A program made the translations under genes and the position numbers. Shown one piece after another: positions 28,595 to 38,330 of a stretch of DNA of 64,000 nt; the stretch's first letter is position 1, and each line of letters starts with the position of its first letter. This stretch comes from Allocoprobacillus halotolerans. GTDB taxonomy: Bacteria > Bacillota_I > Bacilli_A > Erysipelotrichales > Coprobacillaceae. Under the pieces are notes generated by a model, which made no database searches, was not told the DNA's origin, and worked only from the letters and a program-made list of their open reading frames with translations. The DNA lies in contig NZ_CP101620.1 of NCBI RefSeq assembly GCF_024399475.1, positions 2,089,608 to 2,153,607 of the forward strand, in the 5' to 3' direction.

Positions 28595-29160
28595 TGAAAC
28601 AAATCATAACACCTTTAACAGTTGAACAGGTTCAAAGTTTACATGCAGGTGATCAGGTTTTGCTTTCAGGAGTGATTTATACAGCACGTGATGCGGCTCA
28701 TAAACGTTTAGTTGCATTGGTTGAAAAAGGTGAAGCTTTACCTTTTGATGTGCAAGATCAAGTTATTTATTATGTGGGGCCAACACCAGCTAAACCAGGA
28801 CAAGTTTTTGGCAGTGGGGGACCAACAACAGCGGGACGTATGGATGCATATGCTCCAACATTAATGCAATTAGGATTACGTGGCATGATTGGAAAAGGGT
28901 ATCGTCAACCTGTTGTAAAAGAAGCTATTCAAAAATATCAATGTGTTTATTTTGGAGCTATTGGTGGAGCTGGAGCTTATATTTCACAATGTGTTGAATC
29001 AAGTGAAGTCATAGCGTTTGAAGATTTGGGACCAGAAGCAATTCGCCGTCTGGTTGTGAAAGACTTGCCACTAACAGTGATTATTGATAGTCAAGGAAAT
29101 GATTTATATGAAATAGGAAGAAAACAATATTTAAAGGAGCATAGTGATGCCAATTCATGA
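28594..29160 (+). CDS. Class I fumarate hydratase (or tartrate dehydratase), beta subunit
   Basis: An intact 188-residue subunit. The conserved features are AGDQVLLSGVIYTARDAAHKR, GPTPAKPG, GSGGPTTAGRMD and FGAIGGAGAYIS. It completes the hydratase with the alpha subunit. AAGGAGG lies 11 bases upstream within the alpha gene. Its last codons overlap the next regulator gene. Confidence 0.92.
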   Translation: MKQIITPLTVEQVQSLHAGDQVLLSGVIYTARDAAHKRLVALVEKGEALPFDVQDQVIYYVGPTPAKPGQVFGSGGPTTAGRMDAYAPTLMQLGLRGMIGKGYRQPVVKEAIQKYQCVYFGAIGGAGAYISQCVESSEVIAFEDLGPEAIRRLVVKDLPLTVIIDSQGNDLYEIGRKQYLKEHSDANS

Positions 29161-29970
29161 TTATAATGAAGTCGATATTTTATATACATTGATGTCTTAT
29201 GTGAATGTATCTTCACCACAGGATATGTATTATTCTATCGCTCATACGATTTTAACGCATATAGATCAAATTCCAAGTATCAGCATTAATGATTTAGCTG
29301 ATCTTTGTTATACTTCACCAGCAACTATTTCACGTTTTTGTAAAGATATGAATTGTAAAAGCTTTGTGAATTTTAAAAATGAAATTGCAATAGCTTTAGA
29401 AATTGCGAGAAATGAAATTCATTTATCGCCATCAGATAATCAAAATGTTTTAGAAAATCCTGAATATTTAAAGAAAAAATGTATCAAGAAGCGATTGAAT
29501 CTTTAGAACTTGTTCAAAATTCTCTTTCTATGAATGATATTGACCGTATTTGTGATATGATTTATCAGGCCAAAAAAGTTCATATGTTAGGGTATCAATT
29601 TAATAAAATTATCTCTAATGATTTTCAAATGAAAATGTTGAAACATCGTAAGTTTGTTTATGCCTTTGTAGAACGTGGCGATGAAATTCAAAGGTTAGAT
29701 ATGATTGATGAAGAAAGTCTGGTTATTATTATAACTGTTCGTGCCAGAGAGCAGTTAATGAATGCATTGATTAATAAGATTAAGGAGCATCATCCTAAAA
29801 TTCTTTTATTAACAATGAGCCAAACTTATCAAAATGACGATGTTGACTGGATTTATCGTATTGATGGAACAGAAAGTCAATATAGTGAATCATCATTACA
29901 AGGAACAATGAACTTTTTAAGTTTATTAAATTTAATATATGTACGATATGGATTGTTGTATCGAGAATAG
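29147..29970 (+). CDS. RpiR-family transcriptional regulator (one frameshift)
   Basis: ATG 29147 is chosen for its spacing from AAAGGAG at 29133-29139. The N-terminal helix-turn-helix reads INDLADLCYTSPATISRFCKDM. The frame breaks near 29477, where an A6 run needs one more A to join YLKKKMYQEAIESLELVQ. The C-terminal SIS-like domain (KKVHMLGYQFNKIISNDFQMK) is present. It is a paralogue of the regulator at 26864 and overlaps the end of the fumarase beta gene. Confidence 0.82.
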
Positions 29971-29978
29971 GAGGCAGT

Positions 29979-30994
29979 ATGTATAGTTTTTTAAACGATT
30001 ATAGTGAAGGCGCACATCCACGCATTTTAGAAGCTTTAAATAGTACAAATACAATACAGACAGTTGGCTATGGTGAAGATGAATATTGTCGTCAAGCTAA
30101 AGCTATGATTCAAAAAAGATTGGTCATCCTCAAGCTGATATCCATTTTTTAGTAGGTGGAACGCAAACGAATATGCTTGTGATTTCTTATGCTTTAAAAC
30201 ATTATCAGGCAGTGATTGCCTGTGATGAAGGACATATTCATGTTCATGAAACAGGAGCAGTGGAAGGAGCAGGTCATAAAATACTCATACGTCCTCATGT
30301 GCATGGTAAAGTGACTTGTCAAATGATTGAAGAGATATGTCAACAACATCAGGATGAACATATGGTACAACCACGTATGGTTTATATCTCACAAACAACA
30401 GAATTAGGAACTTATTATACACGTGATGAATTAAAAGCTCTCTATCAAATGACACGTCGCTATGGGTTATATCTTTTTATGGATGGTGCACGTTTAGGTA
30501 GTGCATTGGCTTTACCAGATGCACCAACATTACAAGAAATTGCCCAAAATGTTGATGTTTTCTATATTGGTGGAACAAAAATGGGAGCCTTATTTGGTGA
30601 AGCTTTAGTGATTATGCATGATGATTTGAAACCACAATTTCGTTATCATATGAAAAATAAAGGAGCCATGCTAGCAAAAGGACGTCTTTTAGGTATTCAA
30701 TTCTATGAATTTTTTAAAGATAATCTTTATGAAGACATTGGACGTTATGAAAATGATATGGCTGACCAGATTCGACAAGCTTTGATTCAAAAAGGTTTTT
30801 CAATTTATGAACCTTCTTCAACAAATCAGATTTTTGTAGATTTTCCACAAGAAGTTCTTGAAAAAATCGAAAAAGAATTTATGGTAACACATATGGGACG
30901 CATTGGAGACAAAGAAAGAGTCCGAATTGTGACATCATGGGCAACTGCTCGAAAAGCTGTAACATCATTTATTCAGTTGATTGAAAATCTTTAG
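29979..30994 (+). CDS. Low-specificity threonine aldolase / aromatic beta-eliminating lyase family (one frameshift)
   Basis: ATG 29979 follows AGGAGG. It is a PLP enzyme with lysine in FYIGGTKMGALFGEA, aspartate in LFMDGARLGSAL and the HIHVHETGAVEGAGHK loop, typical of low-specificity L-threonine aldolases (Thr to Gly plus acetaldehyde). The frame breaks near 30117: one A is missing in an A6 run, and repair gives IQKKIGHPQADIHFLVGGTQTN. Corrected length is about 338 residues. It follows the second RpiR gene by 8 bases and may be under its control. Confidence 0.9.
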
Positions 30995-31005
30995 AATAAA
31001 CCTAC

Positions 31006-31034
31006 TGTACAAGCGGTAAGAGTTGTATTATAAT
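31006..31034 (+). promoter_or_regulatory. Candidate promoter of the HU gene
   Basis: TGTACA at 31006-31011 and TATAAT at 31029-31034 with a 17-base spacer, about 50 bases before the HU start. Confidence 0.5.
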
Positions 31035-31081
31035 AGGTTCTAGGGAATAACCCTAATATACATAGAAATGGAGATTATAGT

Positions 31082-31359
31082 ATGAATAAAAATGAATTAT
31101 TGGAAAAAGTTTCTCAAGCATCTGGTTTGACAAAAAAAGAATCTGAAGCTGCAATTAATGCTTTTTAGAAACTTTAACTGATGTTTTAAAAGCAGGAGAT
31201 AAAATTTCTTTAAAAGGTTTTGGAACTTTTGAAGTACGTACAAGAGATGCTAGAACTGGACGTAATCCAAGAACTGGAGAAACAATGGAAATTCCTGCAA
31301 GTAAAGTACCTGCTTTCAAAGCAAGTTCATCTTTAAAAAATATTGTTAATGGAAAATAA
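31082..31359 (+). CDS. hup: DNA-binding protein HU (one frameshift)
   Basis: ATG 31082 with GGAG upstream. The protein reads MNKNELLEKVSQASGLTKKESEAAINAF and then hits a stop at about 31168. Adding one T to the T5 run gives LETLTDVLKAGDKISLKGFGTFEV and the DNA-binding arm ARTGRNPRTGETMEIP, for a normal 92-residue HU. HU is effectively indispensable, so the break is a likely sequence error. A terminator follows. Confidence 0.95.
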
Positions 31360-31362
31360 TGG

Positions 31363-31388
31363 AAAAGCCGTGAAATTCACGGTTTTTT
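31363..31388 (+). terminator. Terminator after hup
   Basis: GCCGTGAA / TTCACGG stem followed by T6. Confidence 0.85.
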
Positions 31389-31420
31389 AAATTATGTTTA
31401 GATGAATATAATTTAAATAC

Positions 31421-31460
31421 AAAAAAACCTATAAAGTTGAATTCTTTATAGGTTTCTTTT
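31421..31460 (-). terminator. Terminator of pduL (usable from both strands)
   Basis: AAACCTATAAAG (31425-31436) pairs with CTTTATAGGTTT (31444-31455), with an A-run on the left and a T-rich right side. Confidence 0.8.
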
Positions 31461-32027
31461 TTATTTAATGATTGTTCCTTCAGATGGTGCACCTGCAGCA
31501 TTTGATTCATCAGTGTCAATATGCATAGCTAATGCATAGCTATCACTTACACGACAAACAACATCTCCAAAGACTAAAGAACGATCAGCTGATTTTACTT
31601 CAACACTAACAACATCTTTATCTTGCACACCAAATTCTTTTGCATCAGCAGGTGTCATATGAATATGACGTTTTGCAGCAATCACACCACAAGTGATTTC
31701 TACTTCCCCAGCTGGTCCGATTAATTTACATCCAGCAGTACCTTCAATATCTCCAGATTCTCTAATCAATGCTTTGATTCCTAATGATCTGGCATCAGTT
31801 AAAGAAACTTCAACTTGTGTTTGAGCACGTGTTGGACCTAAGATAGACATTTTTGTTTCACCTTTTGGACCTACAACAGTCACTTTTTCCTGACAAGCAA
31901 ATTGCCCAGGTTGTGATAAATCTTTTTTGTTTGTTAAAACATATCCTTTACCAAATAAAGTTTCTAAATCTGTTTGTGATAAATGAACATGTCTTGCAGA
32001 AGTTTCGACTAAAATTGTTTTTCCCAT
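31461..32027 (-). CDS. pduL: Phosphate propanoyltransferase / phosphotransacylase PduL
   Basis: An intact 188-residue PduL-type phosphotransacylase with the zinc-binding histidine motifs SARHVHLS and AAKRHIHMTP and the C-terminal MHIDTDESNAAG. It interconverts acyl-CoA and acyl-phosphate. No microcompartment shell genes or N-terminal targeting peptide are seen, so it probably serves as the general acetyl/propionyl phosphotransacylase. Start ATG 32027 has AGGAGG upstream. Confidence 0.93.
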   Translation of the reverse strand: MGKTILVETSARHVHLSQTDLETLFGKGYVLTNKKDLSQPGQFACQEKVTVVGPKGETKMSILGPTRAQTQVEVSLTDARSLGIKALIRESGDIEGTAGCKLIGPAGEVEITCGVIAAKRHIHMTPADAKEFGVQDKDVVSVEVKSADRSLVFGDVVCRVSDSYALAMHIDTDESNAAGAPSEGTIIK

Positions 32028-32213
32028 AAATTATCCTCCTATACCATACATATATTACAACTTTTTTACATATTTGCAAAGGAATTTATTTCTTTTTATT
32101 GAAAAACAAGTTGTTATCTTTTCATGATGAGATATTTTCAGGAAATGAAAGAGGTAACGTTTTACTTTTGATAGAAAACTGATATAATAAAAAAGAAATG
32201 TAGGTGATAGAGA

Positions 32214-33007
32214 TTGAGTCTTAGTATTGTGGTTAACTTTATAAGATCAGCGATAGATTTAATTGCCGTATGGTTTATTCTATATTACTTAATTTCAATG
32301 TTTAAGACAAATATGAAAACCATGCAGCTTTTTAAAGGTGTCCTTTTCATTTTAATCGTTAAAATTTTAACGAGTTTATTAGGGTTGACGACATTAAATT
32401 ATCTTGTTGATAGTATTATCAATTGGGGTGTTTTAGCTATTATTATTATTTTTCAGCCAGAGATTCGTATCCTGTTAGAAAAAATGGGACAAACAAAAAT
32501 GAGTGTAAAAAAAGAAATCAGTAATGATGAAAAAGAAAGATTAATGGATGAATTGGTAGATGCAATATCAACGTTAGCCAAAGAACAGACAGGCGCTTTG
32601 ATTACTTTTGAAAGAACACAATCCATGATAGATTATATTAATACTGGAACCAAGATTAATGCAGATATTCGTAGTGAACTCTTTTTAACGATTTTTTGGG
32701 AAGGAACACCATTGCATGATGGGGCAACAATTATTCAAGGGGATCGTGTGGCATGTGCTGCAGCTTTTTACCCACCAACGAATAAAGAATTGAGCCCTAA
32801 ATATGGAGCACGACATCGTGCGGCTATTGGAATTAGTGAAATCACTGATTCTTTAACAGTGGTTGTGAGTGAAGAAACAGGAACAATTTCATTTGCGACA
32901 AACGGTGAATTGAAAAAATCCCACTGAAAGAATTAAGAGCATCATTGGTTAATGAATTACAATGGTATAAATCTAGCGATGAAGGAGGTCAGGCTCATGA
33001 GTCCTAG
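32214..33007 (+). CDS. cdaA: Diadenylate cyclase (one frameshift)
   Basis: Makes cyclic di-AMP at the membrane. The protein starts at TTG 32214 (MSLSIVVNFIRSAIDL), has three N-terminal membrane helices and a DAC domain with LHDGATII and GARHRAAIG motifs. The frame breaks near 32918 (A6 that should be A7); restored it reads KKIPLKELRASLVNELQWY and ends at 33007, overlapping cdaR by 11 bases. The order cdaA-cdaR-glmM is the classic Bacillota operon controlling c-di-AMP and cell-wall precursor synthesis. Confidence 0.95.
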
Positions 33008-34393
33008 AAATCAAAAAAATAACAAGCCGTTAAAAGATACAACAACAGATTTCTTTTTAAAAATTGTTGAAAAAGAAAAAGAAAAATCAACAAAAGAATC
33101 AACCAATAAAGAAATTGTCAGTGAAAAAAAGTCAAAGCTATTGATACGGGTGCACGCTTTTATAACTATATGAATCAGATTTTAGATAAAATCCTTTCTA
33201 ATAAAGTTTCTATTATGATTTTATCTTTTATGATGGCAGCTGTATTGTTTTATAGCGTTTCTGGTAAAGATATTTTAACCAGTCCAACTTCAGGAGCAAC
33301 TTTGGAAAATGTTCCTGTCAATGTTGAAAATCTAGATGATTCTCTAGAAGCTTCAGGAATTCCGGAAAATGTTTCGGTTGTATTGGTTGGGCCATCTTTA
33401 GATATTTATAAAACAAATTTTTCTAAAGATTATGAAGTCTATCTGGATTTACAGGATTTAAATACCGGAGATTATGTTTTAAATTTACGAACACGTCATT
33501 TTCCAGAGTCATTACAAGTTGTTTCTATTCCAAGTTCAATTAAAGTGACATTAGCTAAAAAAGTGACACGTACATTTGATTTGGGTTATCGTTTTATAAA
33601 TGAAGATGAACTTGATAGCAAATATTCTATCAGTGTCAATCAAATGGATTTGGATACAGTTGATATTCGTGCGAGTGAGGAAACTCTATCCAAAATTGAT
33701 AAAGTTGATGCTTGTATCGATGTTTCTAATCAAACAGAAGATTTTGAACAAAACGCAAAAATTAGAGCGTATGACAGTAATGGAAAAGAACTGGATGTAG
33801 ATATCAAACCAACAAATGTTCACGTGATATGTCAGGTTTCATCTTATAGTAAAACTGTGCCGATTCATGTGAATTTTGTAGGTAATCTACCAACGGGTTA
33901 TCAAGTTTCTGGATATACATTATCACAAAATGAAGTGACTATTTTTGGATTGGAAGATCAATTAAATCAAATCCAACAAATCGAGGTTGATGTTGATGTG
34001 AGCGATTTGAAATCAAGTACAACCATTAATAATCTAACTTTAAAAAGAGTAACGGGTATTAACAAATTTTCGCAGGATACAGTAGATGTCAGTGTGGAAA
34101 TAGAAAAAGTGATTACTAAAAAATTCGATAACATTCCTATTAAGGTTTTGAATAATTCTAAAAATTATCAAGTGTCATTTGCTGGGCAAGGACAATATGC
34201 ATCCGTTTCAGTAACTGGAACTGAGGAAAAAATCAATACTTTAAAAGATGATAACATTCAGGCAACAATTGATATTGATGGCTTGAAGGTTGGAACACAT
34301 CAGGTGAATGTTAGAATAGCAGGCGATGATGAAACATTAATTATGAAATTATTATCGTCATCAAAAGTAACAATTAATATAGAAAGGAATTAA
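32997..34393 (+). CDS. cdaR: CdaR, YbbR-domain regulator of diadenylate cyclase (one frameshift)
   Basis: ATG 32997 (MSPRNQKNNKPLKD) follows GAAGGAGG. A break near 33128 (A7 that should be A8) joins EKKVKAIDTGARFYNYMNQILDKILSNK, then one membrane helix and four extracytoplasmic YbbR repeats, each with an LxxxxVxVxxxxLP-like pattern (about 466 residues). CdaR modulates CdaA activity at the membrane. glmM follows after 5 bases. Confidence 0.92.
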
Positions 34394-34398
34394 AAACA

Positions 34399-35748
34399 AT
34401 GGGAAAATATTTTGGAACAGATGGATTTAGAGGAGAAGCAAATATTGATTTGACAGTAGAACATGCCTATCAGGTAGGTAGATATTTAGGATGGTATTTT
34501 TCACGTTCACATCGTGCAAGAATCGTAATTGGAAAGGATACAAGAAGAAGTTCATACATGTTCGAATATGCACTTGTTGCTGGTTTAACTGCTAGTGGTG
34601 CAGATGCTTATTTATTACATGTGACGACAACACCTTCAGTATCTTATGTAGTAAGAAGTGAAGAATTTGATTGTGGTATTATGATTTCAGCATCACATAA
34701 TCCTTATTATGATAATGGGATTAAAATTATTAATGGAAAAGGACAAAAATTGGAGGCAACAATTGAAACATTGATTGAACAATATATTGATGGTTTAACT
34801 GATCCAATTCCATATGCTACAAAAGATAAGATTGGAAGAACAATTGATTATTCAATGGGTAGAAATCGTTATATTGGTTATTTAATGAGTATTCCAACAC
34901 GTGCTTTTAAAGATATTAAAGTAGGACTTGATTGTGCTAACGGTGCATCTAGTGCTATCGCAAAAAGCGTTTTTGATGCTTTAGGGGCACAGACACATGT
35001 TATTAATAATCAACCTGATGGTTTGAATATTAATACAAACTGTGGTTCTACACATATTGAAGTATTACAGAAGTATGTGGTTGAAAACGGATTAGATGTT
35101 GGTTTTGCTTATGATGGAGATGCTGATCGTTGTATTGCAGTAGATGAATTTGGTCGTGTTGTTAATGGTGATTTAATTCTTTATGTTTGTGGATTAGAAA
35201 TGAAACAAAAAGGTGAACTTTTAAATAATACGATTGTCACAACTGTTATGAGTAATTTTGGTTTATATAAATCATTGGATAAAGTAGGTATTCAATATGA
35301 AAAAACAGCAGTTGGTGATAAATATGTTTATGAAAATATGGTGAAAAATGGTCATTGTATTGGGGGAGAACAATCTGGACATATTATCTTTTCTAAACAT
35401 GCTACAACAGGTGATGGTATTTTAACATCATTGAAGATTATGGAAACAATGGTTGAAAATAAAAAAACCTTAGCTCAATTAACAGAACAAGTAGAAATTT
35501 ATCCTCAGTTATTAATTAATGTTCGTGTGAGTGATAAAGCTTTAGCTCAAAATGATCCTGATGTTCAAAAAGCTGTTAAAGAAGTGGAAGAGGCATTAGG
35601 AGATGAAGGACGTATTCTTGTTCGTGAAAGTGGAACTGAACCAGTTGTGCGTGTTATGGTTGAAGCACAAAGTGATGAAATTTGTCATGAATATGTTTTA
35701 AAAGTTGTTAATACAATCAAAGAAAAAGGATATGCTGTAGAAAAATAA
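34399..35748 (+). CDS. glmM: Phosphoglucosamine mutase
   Basis: An intact 449-residue enzyme converting glucosamine-6-phosphate to glucosamine-1-phosphate for cell-wall synthesis. Features: the N-terminal GKYFGTDGFRGEAN, phosphoserine loop ISASHNP near residue 100, metal loop DGDADR and sugar-binding GEQSGH. It is the last gene of cdaA-cdaR-glmM and is followed by a strong hairpin. Confidence 0.97.
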   Translation: MGKYFGTDGFRGEANIDLTVEHAYQVGRYLGWYFSRSHRARIVIGKDTRRSSYMFEYALVAGLTASGADAYLLHVTTTPSVSYVVRSEEFDCGIMISASHNPYYDNGIKIINGKGQKLEATIETLIEQYIDGLTDPIPYATKDKIGRTIDYSMGRNRYIGYLMSIPTRAFKDIKVGLDCANGASSAIAKSVFDALGAQTHVINNQPDGLNINTNCGSTHIEVLQKYVVENGLDVGFAYDGDADRCIAVDEFGRVVNGDLILYVCGLEMKQKGELLNNTIVTTVMSNFGLYKSLDKVGIQYEKTAVGDKYVYENMVKNGHCIGGEQSGHIIFSKHATTGDGILTSLKIMETMVENKKTLAQLTEQVEIYPQLLINVRVSDKALAQNDPDVQKAVKEVEEALGDEGRILVRESGTEPVVRVMVEAQSDEICHEYVLKVVNTIKEKGYAVEK

Positions 35749-35767
35749 TACAATTTCACATATTATC

Positions 35768-35802
35768 ACAAAATATTGCCATTTTATATGGCAATATTTT
35801 GT
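35768..35802 (+). terminator. Terminator after glmM
   Basis: A 14-base stem ACAAAATATTGCCA with its complement around a 7-base loop. The A/T-rich base makes it usable in both directions. Confidence 0.8.
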
Positions 35803-35829
35803 ATATAATGAAAGAAGAGGTGAGTGAAT

Positions 35830-36486
35830 GTGAAATACCGTATAAATATTATTGATGATGAAAAAAATTTAAATGATCTTGTCAGAACTTATTTGGAAAA
35901 AGAAGGATATATTGTTTATTCTTTTTATACTTATGAAGAAGCCTTTTTACATAAGGATGATGATGTACATTTATGGATTGTTGACATTATGCTTGATAAA
36001 AACAGTGGATTTGATTTGTTGAATGAAATCAAAGAATGTAAACCTGATATGCCAATTGTTTTTATGAGTGCTAGAGATCAAGAATTTGATCGTATTATTG
36101 GTTTGGAAAAGGGTTGTGATGAATATATTACAAAACCATTCAATATTAAAGAATTGATTTTAAGAATTCATAATGTTTTAAAGCGTGTCTATAAAGATGA
36201 TCCAGCACTTATTAATATTGATGGTTACGCTATTGATGAAGAAAAGAGAAAAGTTTTATTCCAAAATAATGAAATAGAATTAACAACAAAAGAATATGAT
36301 TTACTGCTTTATTTTATTAAAAATAAAGGATTGGCTATTTCCCGTGATCAAGTATTATCTAAAGTGTGGGATGAAAATTATTTTGGCAGTGATCGTGTTG
36401 TTGATGATACATTACGTCGTTTAAGAAAGAAAATGCCTGATTTAAATATTAAAACAATATATGGATTTGGATATCGATTAGATTAA
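35830..36486 (+). CDS. OmpR-family response regulator
   Basis: About 218 residues. GTG 35830 is preferred over GTG 35824 because AAGAGGTGAG lies 7 bases upstream. The receiver has the acidic pair (IIDDE, residues 9-10), phospho-acceptor Asp52 (IVDIMLD), the MSARD position and Lys in ITKPF. A winged-helix DNA-binding domain follows (ELTTKEYDLLLYF ... IYGFGYRLD). It pairs with the kinase starting 2 bases downstream. Target unknown. Confidence 0.93.
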   Translation: MKYRINIIDDEKNLNDLVRTYLEKEGYIVYSFYTYEEAFLHKDDDVHLWIVDIMLDKNSGFDLLNEIKECKPDMPIVFMSARDQEFDRIIGLEKGCDEYITKPFNIKELILRIHNVLKRVYKDDPALINIDGYAIDEEKRKVLFQNNEIELTTKEYDLLLYFIKNKGLAISRDQVLSKVWDENYFGSDRVVDDTLRRLRKKMPDLNIKTIYGFGYRLD

Positions 36487-36487
36487 T

Positions 36488-37825
36488 ATGGAAAAAATAA
36501 AATCACGTTTATCTTTTTTTAAGAAATTATCATTAGTACAACAATTGATTGTTGTCCTATGTTTGATTGGTTTATTATTGGTTGCGGTTGTTATGCCAAT
36601 TATTGATTATAATTTATCTTCAATTGTTGATAAACAGATGTATGAGCGTTTAACAATATCACAATATTCAATCGTTTATAGTAATGTTATGCCTTATAAA
36701 CAAGAAAAAGAAGTTTATCATATTATTTATGAAAGTACAGAAAATACTTTTATAGATACCAATATTAATAATAATCAAGTTGTTTATGATTTTTATTCTT
36801 TTCTTTTTAGAGAGGACTTATCAAAAGCTGTTAATACCAATCAAGATGTTATTAAAAATAAAGGGCAGTATAATGGTAATACGTATTATTATATGATTAC
36901 AAAAATTAATAATACATCGCAATATTTGATTTCATTAGTAGATAGTGATTATTCTGTTTCATTAGTGACTTCTTTACGTAATCAAATTATTTATATTCAA
37001 TATGGGTTCTTTGTTGTTTTTGCTTTGGTTATGATTTTATGGGTTTTGACATTAATCAGTCCATTGAAAAAGATAAAAAATTATATTGATAATATCAAAG
37101 ATAGAAAAGATAGTGAATTAAGTATTCAACGAGAAGATGAAATAGGTATTGTTTTTAAAGCATTGGTAGCTATGAAAGAAGATTTAGAAAAACAAGAGAG
37201 TATTAAAGAAGAAATGATTCATAATATTTCTCATGATTTAAAAACACCTATTGCTTTAATTCAAACCTATGCTCAAAGTATTAAAGATGATGTTTATCCT
37301 TATGGCGATAAAGAGAGTTCTATTGATATTATTTTAGAAAATGCTGATCGTTTAGAACATAAAGTGAAATCATTCTTGTATTTGAATCGTTTAGATTATT
37401 TACAAGGCGAGGATAATGAACTCGCTACTTTTGCAATTAAAGAGTTAATAGAAAAAATAGTATCACAAATGGATTTATTAAAACCAAATATTCACTTAGA
37501 AACAGAATTAGAAGATGTAACCTTTGTTGGGGATGAAGAGCATTGGCGTGTAGCTATTGAAAATATTATTGAGAATGCTTCACGTTATGCCAAGACACTT
37601 ATCAAAATTACATTAAAAAAAGGTTATTTAGAAATTTATAACGATGGGGAAAAGATAGATGAAGCCACTTTACCATATTTGTTTGATCCATATGTTAAAG
37701 GTGTAAAGGGACAGTTTGGTCTAGGGTTATCCATTGTTAGTAAGATTGCTACTATGTTTCAATATCATGTTGAAGCACGTAATCAGGATGTGGGTGTCAG
37801 TTTTATTTTTGAAAAGAAAAAATAA
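36488..37825 (+). CDS. Sensor histidine kinase
   Basis: A 445-residue kinase: transmembrane helix 1 (about 18-40), an extracellular sensor of about 130 residues, helix 2 (about 172-195), a HAMP-like linker, H-box (MIHNISHDLKTPIALIQ), N-box (IENIIENASRYAK) and G-box (FGLGLSIV). It phosphorylates the preceding regulator. The signal is not deducible; the small extracellular domain is not a recognised sensor. Confidence 0.93.
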   Translation: MEKIKSRLSFFKKLSLVQQLIVVLCLIGLLLVAVVMPIIDYNLSSIVDKQMYERLTISQYSIVYSNVMPYKQEKEVYHIIYESTENTFIDTNINNNQVVYDFYSFLFREDLSKAVNTNQDVIKNKGQYNGNTYYYMITKINNTSQYLISLVDSDYSVSLVTSLRNQIIYIQYGFFVVFALVMILWVLTLISPLKKIKNYIDNIKDRKDSELSIQREDEIGIVFKALVAMKEDLEKQESIKEEMIHNISHDLKTPIALIQTYAQSIKDDVYPYGDKESSIDIILENADRLEHKVKSFLYLNRLDYLQGEDNELATFAIKELIEKIVSQMDLLKPNIHLETELEDVTFVGDEEHWRVAIENIIENASRYAKTLIKITLKKGYLEIYNDGEKIDEATLPYLFDPYVKGVKGQFGLGLSIVSKIATMFQYHVEARNQDVGVSFIFEKKK

Positions 37826-37826
37826 T

Positions 37827-37860
37827 AAAAAGCATTTCAGCGATTTGAAATGCTTTTTTT
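37827..37860 (+). terminator. Terminator after the two-component system
   Basis: AAAAAGCATTTCA / TTGAAATGCTTTTT stem with T-run. Confidence 0.88.
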
Positions 37861-37875
37861 GGCGATTAAATATAT

Positions 37876-38058
37876 TTATGATAGAGGTAATAGCTTTTCT
37901 TCGATTAAATCAACTAATATACAATCAATTCTTTGAGAATCATTATGGTATAAATAGTTTATAATGTTATAGTTATCTAAAAAAACAATTCCCTCATCTT
38001 TTAAAACTTCATAGGCTTGTAAAAAATCTTGTTTAGATGCATCTATATTTCCATGCAT
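37876..38058 (-). CDS. Small hypothetical protein
   Basis: A 60-residue frame (MHGNIDASKQDFLQAYEVLKDEG...) directly behind the gene at 38068. There is no clear ribosome site, so it may be translated by coupling or be the tail of an unrecognised frameshifted gene. No motif recognised; low confidence. Confidence 0.35.
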   Translation of the reverse strand: MHGNIDASKQDFLQAYEVLKDEGIVFLDNYNIINYLYHNDSQRIDCILVDLIEEKLLPLS

Positions 38059-38067
38059 AAAATATTT

Positions 38068-38310
38068 TTAACCAGAATTTGTATGAACTACCAATACAAG
38101 TTCACTATCAATTCCCCAAATTGTTTTATCGCTTGCATTATAAGTAATATCAATATGCTTAATATCTGAAAATGGTATTTTTATATGCTTCAATTTATTT
38201 TGAATTACATTTTCATAGAAACTGTTAAGAAAATTGATTATGAGAGATTTCTCTTCTAAATCAATAATATATCCATTTCTTTTTGATCCTACAATGATTG
38301 TATTACTCAT
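38068..38310 (-). CDS. Small hypothetical protein
   Basis: An 80-residue frame (MSNTIIVGSKRNGYIIDLEEKSLIINFLNSFYEN...) with a strand-rich C-terminal half (DIKHIDITYNASDKTIWGIDSELVLVVH) that looks like a PH-like or YcxB-like fold. AAAGGTCCCC upstream is a weak ribosome site. Function unknown. Confidence 0.45.
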   Translation of the reverse strand: MSNTIIVGSKRNGYIIDLEEKSLIINFLNSFYENVIQNKLKHIKIPFSDIKHIDITYNASDKTIWGIDSELVLVVHTNSG

Positions 38311-38330
38311 AGATTATTGGGGACCTTTCG

